Source: Pseudomonadales bacterium
GTDB taxonomy: Bacteria > Pseudomonadota > Gammaproteobacteria > Pseudomonadales > Azotimanducaceae
Direction of reading: 5' to 3'
Length of the DNA: 47,319 nucleotides
Assembly: GCA_022827245.1 (NCBI GenBank)
Contig: JAJDTI010000165.1
Span: 1-47,319 of the forward strand
Part shown: positions 42,425 to 47,319 of the stretch, piece by piece
Position numbering within the stretch: the stretch's first letter is position 1
Layout of the letters: each line of letters starts with the position of its first letter
Program-made: the position numbers and the translations under genes
The notes under the pieces: model-generated
What the model was told of the DNA's origin: nothing
The model's input: only the letters and a program-made list of their open reading frames with translations
Database searches by the model: none

Positions 42425-43513
42425 TCAACGCACCGTCAGCCGCGCCAGCGCCCCTTCGTTGAGCTCGATCCCGAAGCCCGGCCCGTCGGTCAGCACCATC
42501 GCCCCGTCCCGCGGCAGGACATCCTCCCCGTAAAGGTCCGCGACGTCGTCGAGGGGCCCGGAGAACTCGATCGAGAACTCGTGCGGCCGCGTCGCGTTCT
42601 GCACCGTCGCGTAGACGTGCAGCGACGCCATCGAGTTGATGCCCGCCTGGGGACTGTGCGGCATGACCGGCTTGTCGAGCGTCGTCGCCATCTCGAAGAT
42701 GCGCTTGACCTCGCTCGGCCCGCCAGCGTTCAGGATGTCGGGCTGCAGGATGTCCGGGTCGCCGAGCAGCACGAGGTTCTGGAACCACCAGCGGAACGCG
42801 TCCTGCTCTCCGGCCGAGACCGCGACGTCGAGCGCGTCGCTCACCTGCTTCAGTCCCGGCAGGTCGTAGTGCGGGATCGGCTCCTCGAAGTGGTCGATGC
42901 CGAGCGCCTCGAAACGCCGGCCCTGCTGGATGGCGGTGGACACCGAGTAGCCGTTGTTCGCATCGAACCCCAGGTACTCCCCGCCGCCCAGGAACTCGCG
43001 CGCCAGCCGGAAGAGCTGGAAGTCCTTCTCGGGATCGATGTCCTGCCGCCAGCCGCGCCAGTCCATGCGGATCTTGAAGGCGCGGAAACCGCGTTCCCAG
43101 CCGTCCTGCACGAGCGCCAGCATCTCCTCCGGCTGCATGCGCCAGCCCGAGCCCGTACTCCAGTACAGCGGGATCGTCGTGCGCCGCGCGCCGCCCATGA
43201 GCGTGTGCACGGGCAGCCCGGTGTCCTTGCCGAGGATGTCCCAGAGCGCCACGTCGACGACGCCGACCACCCAGCCCGGCAGCTTGAAGAAACGCTCCTC
43301 GCGGCCGAGCGCCAGGGTCTCCCAGTGGCGGTCGATGAGGCGCGGGTCCTCCCCGACGAGAACGGGGGCGATGACGCCCTCGAGGTAGCCATCGAATACC
43401 CGGTTGTTGCGGCCGGGGACCTCCGCCCAGCCCTCGACCCCGGCGTCCGTCTCGACCCGCAGCAGGCTCTTGCCAAGGGTCAGCGGGGTCGTGGTGAAGC
43501 GGGTGATTTTCAC
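42425..43513 (-). CDS. Mandelate racemase/muconate lactonising enzyme-family protein
   Basis: A 362-residue enolase-superfamily enzyme. The catalytic frame is intact: Lys147 in AFKIRMD (KxR variant of the KxK motif), the metal ligands Asp184 in LGFDANNGYS, Glu210 in DHFEEPIP and Glu236 in SAGEQDAF, and His286 in VMPHSPQ as acid/base. Enzymes of this family abstract a proton alpha to a carboxylate and include sugar-acid dehydratases and epimerases. KxR rather than KxK narrows the group but not to one reaction. The start overlaps the stop of the upstream PIN-like gene by four bases, so the two are translationally coupled. Confidence 0.93.
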   Translation of the reverse strand: MKITRFTTTPLTLGKSLLRVETDAGVEGWAEVPGRNNRVFDGYLEGVIAPVLVGEDPRLIDRHWETLALGREERFFKLPGWVVGVVDVALWDILGKDTGLPVHTLMGGARRTTIPLYWSTGSGWRMQPEEMLALVQDGWERGFRAFKIRMDWRGWRQDIDPEKDFQLFRLAREFLGGGEYLGFDANNGYSVSTAIQQGRRFEALGIDHFEEPIPHYDLPGLKQVSDALDVAVSAGEQDAFRWWFQNLVLLGDPDILQPDILNAGGPSEVKRIFEMATTLDKPVMPHSPQAGINSMASLHVYATVQNATRPHEFSIEFSGPLDDVADLYGEDVLPRDGAMVLTDGPGFGIELNEGALARLTVR

Positions 43514-44112
43514 GGTTTGTACTTGACGCGTTCGCCTTCGACGGCGATGTAGTTGCGGCCCTTCAGGCCCTGTACCAGAGACTCGAGCTGCTCGTCAGAC
43601 AGGCTCTTTCCGAAAAGGTTGTTGATCGTGGTTTTCACCGTGCGCACCTTGCGGGGGCGGGACTTGCCCTGCAGGTCGAAGTTCTGGACGATCTTGTCGA
43701 TCTGCTCCGCGAAGGGGTCTGTCTCGGCGACCTCGAGCCAGGGGATTTCGAACAGTCCCTTCCTCCGCTCGACGTGGATTCCGCTTGCCTGCAGGTGCCT
43801 GATCAGCGGGTCGAATCCCGTGTCTCTCGATACGACGTGGAAGTGGTCTTCCGAACCATTGTGGGCGAACTTCCCCAGGTAGTAGGCAATGTGGAAGTCG
43901 AGCGCGTTCTTGCCGCTCCCCGTGATCTCGATGTAGTCGGCGTCGCTGCCGAAGGACTGCATCTCGAAGACGAGGTCCTTCGGTATCTTGCCCTGGTTGG
44001 CGCCGACGAACACGATCACCCGGAAGGAGCGGCCCTTCGCGTCGTCCTTCAGCGCCGCCAGGTTCTTCGGCTGGACGTTCTCGTAGTCGATCAGTACGTA
44101 GTGGGTTGCCAA
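43510..44112 (-). CDS. PIN-like/NYN-type RNase-fold protein
   Basis: A 200-residue protein with a PIN-like domain at about residues 4-135. The motif VLIDYENVQPKN (Asp9, Glu11, Asn12), Asp72 in KNALDFHIAYYLG and Asp97/Asp101 in VSRDTGFDPLIRHL give the acidic cluster of a single-strand RNase. The C-terminal third (about 140-200) is a small basic helical region (KVRTVKTTINNLFGKSLSDEQLE, LKGRNYIAV) that could bind nucleic acid. It is separate in sequence from the NYN protein at 35514. It is transcribed ahead of the enolase-superfamily gene and shares a 4-base overlap, an unexpected partner. Confidence 0.85.
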   Translation of the reverse strand: MATHYVLIDYENVQPKNLAALKDDAKGRSFRVIVFVGANQGKIPKDLVFEMQSFGSDADYIEITGSGKNALDFHIAYYLGKFAHNGSEDHFHVVSRDTGFDPLIRHLQASGIHVERRKGLFEIPWLEVAETDPFAEQIDKIVQNFDLQGKSRPRKVRTVKTTINNLFGKSLSDEQLESLVQGLKGRNYIAVEGERVKYKP

Positions 44113-44187
44113 GTTCGGGCCTCCTGCGTTGCCGCGTATCCCGGACGGCGGGGAAGGATGGTGCGATTGTAGCGCCCCATGGTCGCC

Positions 44188-44580
44188 TCAGCGGGCTTCC
44201 AGCTCCCGGACCAGCGCCGGCGTCGCCACCTGGCGCCAGCCGTGCTCGAGGATCCCGGGCATCGCTTCCCAGCGCACGGTCTCCAGGTTGACCAGCACCA
44301 TTGGATAGTCCGCGTAGTGGTCGGTGATGTAGAAGGTCTCCGGGGCCGCCTGCAGCAGCATCTCGCGCTCCATGAAATCGCATTGGATGGCGAGCCCGCC
44401 TTCCGCCTCGGACCGGAGCCGCGCCAGCAGGCGGCGCTTCACCTTGATCGACGGCGTGCCGTAGCTCCTGCTCTCGACGACGCCGGGGAGTTCCTTCGCA
44501 AGTTCCACGACGCGCGCGTAGAGCCCGGCGAGCTTCTCGTCCGGGGGGAACTTGATCGGTACCGGCTCCCTCTGGGCCAT
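44188..44580 (-). CDS. MmcQ/YjbR-family protein
   Basis: A 130-residue small cytoplasmic protein of the MmcQ/YjbR (DUF419) family, with a double-wing fold and a poorly defined role, sometimes associated with DNA binding. Typical features are the ELPGVVESRSYGTPSIKVKRRLLARL start and IQCDFMEREMLLQ, followed by YYITDHY-like FYITDHYADYPMVLVNL and HGWRQVATPALVRELE at the C-terminal end. The ATG at 44580 is preferred to earlier in-frame starts that lack family support; the ribosome-binding site (GGGA) is modest. It diverges from the nucleotidyltransferase gene. Confidence 0.85.
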   Translation of the reverse strand: MAQREPVPIKFPPDEKLAGLYARVVELAKELPGVVESRSYGTPSIKVKRRLLARLRSEAEGGLAIQCDFMEREMLLQAAPETFYITDHYADYPMVLVNLETVRWEAMPGILEHGWRQVATPALVRELEAR

Positions 44581-44634
44581 GGCTTGTTCCCGCGTTGTCA
44601 GGTTGCGCGGAATTCTACCGGCCGGCGGGCGGGC

Positions 44635-44662
44635 TTGACGCTCTGGCGCGTTACCCCATACT
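44635..44662 (+). promoter_or_regulatory. Sigma70-like promoter upstream of MNT gene
   Basis: TTGACG at 44635-44640 and CATACT at 44657-44662 with 16-base spacing, in the 143-base gap upstream of the nucleotidyltransferase start at 44724. It is one of the clearest housekeeping-type promoters in the window. Confidence 0.6.
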
Positions 44663-44723
44663 CGGATCGAACCTCCCATCGCAGCCCGGTGCGAACCGCG
44701 AGGAGCAACGGCCGCGCGTGCCC

Positions 44724-45197
44724 ATGGATACCCGAACCGCCACCGCACGGGCCTTGACGGAGGCGCTCGAGAAGCGCCCGGAGATCCGGCTGAGTTACCT
44801 CTTTGGCTCGCTCGCCGAGCGCGGCGCGACCAGCGCGGCCGTCTCCGCACGAAAGGGCCCGAGGCCGGACAGTGACGTGGACGTCGCTGTCGCCGCCGCG
44901 GGGCCGATCGAAGCCGCGGGGCGCCTCGTCCTGATGGACGACATCGCGATGACGACGGGCCGCCCGGTGGACCTCGTCGACCTGCACACGGCGGGCCCGC
45001 TCATCCTGACCCAGGTCCTGACGCGCGGCACCTGCCTGGTCAAGCGTGATCGGGAACTGCTTGCCCGGCTGATCGCGAAGATGTGGTACCTGAACGCGGA
45101 CTTCATGCCCCTGGTACGGCGCATGCAGGACAGCCGGCGTCAACGGTTTCTGCATGGATGCCAACCGTTGCTCCAGGCCCAGGAACCTCCGCCCTGA
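44724..45197 (+). CDS. MNT-domain nucleotidyltransferase-like protein, no HEPN partner
   Basis: A 157-residue MNT-fold protein with the beginning of the nucleotidyltransferase motif LFGSLAERGA at residues 26-35 and the catalytic pair Asp51-x-Asp53 in PDSDVDVAVAA. Between GS and DxD there are 21 residues instead of the usual 10, so an insertion of about 11 residues (including ATSAAVSARKGPR) separates the two halves. A third carboxylate is expected in VDLVDLHTAG (about residue 90). MntA-type proteins usually sit beside a HEPN toxin and inhibit it by adding nucleotides; no HEPN gene is adjacent here. A GTG six bases upstream of the ATG could also be the start. Confidence 0.75.
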   Translation: MDTRTATARALTEALEKRPEIRLSYLFGSLAERGATSAAVSARKGPRPDSDVDVAVAAAGPIEAAGRLVLMDDIAMTTGRPVDLVDLHTAGPLILTQVLTRGTCLVKRDRELLARLIAKMWYLNADFMPLVRRMQDSRRQRFLHGCQPLLQAQEPPP

Positions 45198-45216
45198 CGC
45201 CAGGCCGGTCGACGCC

Positions 45217-46410
45217 ATGGCCAAGGTCGCCATAGTCGGAGCCGGACCGGCGGGCGCCACGCTGGCCCTCCTCCTCGCCGAGCGCGGCATCGACGTCACG
45301 CTCCTCGAGCGCCGCGCCGACTTCGCCCGGGAGTTCCGCGGCGAGGTGCTGATGCCGAGCGGCGTCGACGCTCTGGCGCAGATGGGCCTGGCGGGGTTGC
45401 TGGACCGCATCGCCAACCGGCCGCAACGGGAGTTCGCGCTCTACCTCAACGGGCGGTTGTCAGTCAGCGGCTCCCTCGATGCCGACGCACCCGTCGCCGT
45501 GTCCCAGCCGGCCCTGCTCGAGGGAGTCGTCGAACTGGCCGAGCGGCATGCGGGCATGGAGTTCCGCCCCGGAGCAAGTGTCCGCTCGCTCCGACGCGAC
45601 GGCGACCGGATCGTCGGCGTCACCTTCGGCGATGCGGCCGGCGAGCGCCAGGTGCATGCGGACCTGGTGGTCGGCGCGGACGGCCGCAACTCGTTCGTCC
45701 GCCGGCAGCTCGCCGTGACGACGCGGTCCACGAGTCCGCCCATGGACGTGGTGTGGTGCAAGGTTCCGCGTCCGCAGTGGTGGCGTGGCGCGCGCGGCTA
45801 CGTCGGCCGCGGTCACCTGCTGATCGCCTACCACACGTGGGACGACAGCCTGCAGGTGGCCTGGGCCATCCTCAAGGGCACGTTCGGCGACCTGCGCGGG
45901 AGGGGCATCGCAGCCTGGGTCGAAGAGATGGCGAACTTCGTCTCCGATGACCTGGCGGACCACTTGCGGGGGAACACCGATCGCCTGAGTCGGTCCTTTC
46001 TGCTGGAAAGCGTCTCCGGGCGCGTCGTTCGCTGGAGCCGCCCTGGCGCGCTGCTGATCGGCGACGCCGCGCATGCCATGTCGCCGGTGGGCGGACAGGG
46101 CCTCAACATCGCGCTCCGGGACGCGATCGTCGCGGCGAACCACCTCGTACCGGCGCTGTCCGGTACCGCGGACCCCGGCCGGCTGGCGCGCGCCCTCGCC
46201 GACATCGAGGCGGAACGTCTGCGTGAAGTCGCGCCGATTCAGCGCCTGCAGGCGGTCCCGCCGAAGCTGGTGTTGAGCCAGGCCTGGTTTGGCGAACTCG
46301 CCCGCCGAGCGGCCGGCAGGGCCGTGCAACGACCCTTCGTGCAAAGGCTCGCGGCCCGCCGAGCTTCGGACTTTCTCCACGGTCTCACGGAAGTCCGCCT
46401 GAACGTGTGA
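45217..46410 (+). CDS. FAD-dependent monooxygenase, UbiH/PHBH-family
   Basis: A 397-residue flavoprotein monooxygenase. The dinucleotide fold is KVAIVGAGPAGATLALLLAERG at 3-24 and ends in LLERR. The late FAD motif is LLIGDAAHAMSPVGGQGLNIALRDA (about residues 286-310), as in p-hydroxybenzoate hydroxylase and ubiquinone hydroxylases; DVVWCKVPRPQWWRG is internal. It hydroxylates an aromatic or similar ring using NAD(P)H and O2. The ATG at 45217 is favoured because a longer in-frame start adds residues without family support. It starts 20 bases after the nucleotidyltransferase stop, so the two may share a transcript, but a functional link is not obvious. Confidence 0.91.
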   Translation: MAKVAIVGAGPAGATLALLLAERGIDVTLLERRADFAREFRGEVLMPSGVDALAQMGLAGLLDRIANRPQREFALYLNGRLSVSGSLDADAPVAVSQPALLEGVVELAERHAGMEFRPGASVRSLRRDGDRIVGVTFGDAAGERQVHADLVVGADGRNSFVRRQLAVTTRSTSPPMDVVWCKVPRPQWWRGARGYVGRGHLLIAYHTWDDSLQVAWAILKGTFGDLRGRGIAAWVEEMANFVSDDLADHLRGNTDRLSRSFLLESVSGRVVRWSRPGALLIGDAAHAMSPVGGQGLNIALRDAIVAANHLVPALSGTADPGRLARALADIEAERLREVAPIQRLQAVPPKLVLSQAWFGELARRAAGRAVQRPFVQRLAARRASDFLHGLTEVRLNV

Positions 46411-46420
46411 CTGGAGGTTC

Positions 46421-47278
46421 TCAGTCCGGTCCGCTCGTCGGCGGCAGCATCGCCCTGGCCGTCTCGACGATGTGCTCCGGCCACGCCGCGGGCCGCCGCC
46501 GGGACTTGTCGAGCTGGACGCCCACCTGTGACAGCCGCGCCACCTCCGCGCCGTCGGCGACGCGCGACAGGCGGTGTTCGATGGCGAGCGAGGTCCGTCC
46601 CACGCGGGCGACGCACGACCGCGTCACGAGCGGCATGCCGGGGGCGGCGTCGCCCGTGTGGCGGAAATCGAACCGCACCGTCGAGAAGCCGACGTTGCGC
46701 TCGCGCGCGTAGCCGGGCGTCATGCCTATCCGCGTGCGCAGATGTTCGCCCGCCGCCGAGAAGCGGAGGACGCAGACGTGGGCGCTCATCCCGCCCGTGA
46801 GGGACAGGTCGGCCGCCGTCACGATGTCCCGCCCGGTGTCGAGCCAGAACGTGTCCCGAGCCTGCGGCGCATCGACCTCATCCGCGCCGCCTGCGGCCCA
46901 GTCCCAGGCCACGTCGACCGGCGTGGGCGCTCCCGCGGGCATGGGCAGCGGCGGAACGGGCCGCGACAGTGCCTGGTGGAAGCGCGTGCAGACCGCCTCC
47001 GTCTCCGCGTTCACCAGGACGTGACCGAGCAGGTTCGGCCCGAGCTGCGCCGTCTCGATGCGATAGACGTCCCCCTTGCGCAACTCGGCATCGAAACGCG
47101 TCTGGCAGCGCGTCATGCGCGGCCCGTCCGCGCCCGTGGGATCGAGGCCGCAGGCGGCGAGGGCGGCCGCGGTCGCGTACTCGAGCTTCTGGAAGTAGAA
47201 GCCGACCGTGAAGTGGTCCACCGCGTCGCACTCCCAGGGCGGCACGGTGCTCATGAACGTGGTGCGTGCCTGCGTCAC
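46421..47278 (-). CDS. Acyl-CoA thioesterase-like double-hotdog protein
   Basis: A 285-residue protein with two hotdog-type halves. The first carries the DAVDHFTVGFYFQKLEYATAAALAACG segment of 4-hydroxybenzoyl-CoA-thioesterase relatives, with the catalytic-type Asp. The second has GMSAHVCVLRFSAAGEHLRTRIGM and ERNVGFSTVRFDFRHTGDAAPGM, also thioesterase-like. The start is probably the GTG at 47278, which overlaps the upstream stop as GTGA and follows GGGAGGG; an ATG at 47254 is an alternative. It converges on the monooxygenase gene, the two stops 10 bases apart. Confidence 0.8.
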   Translation of the reverse strand: MTQARTTFMSTVPPWECDAVDHFTVGFYFQKLEYATAAALAACGLDPTGADGPRMTRCQTRFDAELRKGDVYRIETAQLGPNLLGHVLVNAETEAVCTRFHQALSRPVPPLPMPAGAPTPVDVAWDWAAGGADEVDAPQARDTFWLDTGRDIVTAADLSLTGGMSAHVCVLRFSAAGEHLRTRIGMTPGYARERNVGFSTVRFDFRHTGDAAPGMPLVTRSCVARVGRTSLAIEHRLSRVADGAEVARLSQVGVQLDKSRRRPAAWPEHIVETARAMLPPTSGPD

Positions 47279-47319
47279 TCGCCCTCCCGGCGTCGCCAGC
47301 CGCTGGCCCCGCCTACCTC
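47275..47319 (-). CDS. C-terminal fragment of upstream gene, partial
   Basis: A minus-strand frame enters the window at its right edge and ends with a TGA at 47275-47277, coding only for EVGGASGWRRREGE. Its stop overlaps the GTG start of the thioesterase-like gene by four bases, the arrangement expected of coupled operon genes. Too little is visible to name it. Confidence 0.4.
   Translation of the reverse strand, partial: EVGGASGWRRREGE

Noticed and set aside
1..47319. CRISPR array, tRNA, rRNA or riboswitch.
   Set aside because: No regularly spaced repeats, cloverleaf or rRNA-like conserved blocks were seen on either strand.

Overview
The window is a dense, GC-rich bacterial stretch with 43 protein-coding genes or fragments plus mobile and degraded elements. 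The gene families (CaiB/BaiF CoA-transferases, LLM and PPOX oxidoreductases, a phytanoyl-CoA-type dioxygenase, an enolase-superfamily enzyme, an N-acyl-D-amino-acid deacylase), sigma70-like promoters and Gram-negative EmrAB-type export genes suggest a free-living or host-associated member of the Pseudomonadota. No rRNA, tRNA or phylogenetic marker is present, so this is an inference. No gene-free stretch exceeds about 300 bases.

Layout. 1-2328: catabolic operon of a 5'-truncated LLM oxidoreductase, an MhpD-like hydratase and a D-2-hydroxyacid dehydrogenase. 2347-4559 (minus): overlapping histidine kinase and OmpR-type regulator, then a nitroreductase (minus) and a CoA-transferase (plus) that diverge. 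6507-7137: intact BrnTA toxin-antitoxin with a palindromic operator candidate. 7239-10973: MDR oxidoreductase and a convergent solitary PEP-utilising enzyme resembling rifampicin phosphotransferase. 11104-11680: small two-gene cassette of unknown function. 11744-16541 (minus): EmrA-like adaptor, EmrB-like exporter and fatty acyl-CoA synthetase; a 248-bp element with terminal inverted repeats lies between the emrA- and emrB-like genes and supplies the stop codon of the first. 16702-25203: a dipeptide-type ABC importer operon with three tandem paralogous binding proteins, two permeases and two ATPases.

25299-32825: Uma2-family protein, a molybdopterin subunit without its usual partners, a beta-lactamase-fold serine hydrolase, a cupin and a fused double CaiB/BaiF protein. 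32870-34434: an insertion sequence with an integrase-core transposase. 34513-37203: phytanoyl-CoA dioxygenase-like enzyme, NYN plus LOTUS/OST-HTH protein and a one-helix membrane protein with a probable leaderless promoter. 37173-39206 (minus): FAD oxidoreductase and nucleoside hydrolase. 39334-40062: a decayed toxin-antitoxin-like pair. 40075-47319: PPOX protein, D-aminoacylase-like amidohydrolase, a 37-residue membrane peptide, an enolase-superfamily enzyme overlapping a PIN-like nuclease gene, a MmcQ/YjbR protein, an MNT nucleotidyltransferase without HEPN partner, an FAD monooxygenase and a thioesterase-like protein.

The overall picture is a scavenging, organic-acid and peptide-using lifestyle with scattered TA and mobile-element traces. 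The most unusual local features are the triple binding-protein operon, the small element inside the export operon, the inactivated TA-like pair and the solitary or fused enzymes of uncertain substrate.
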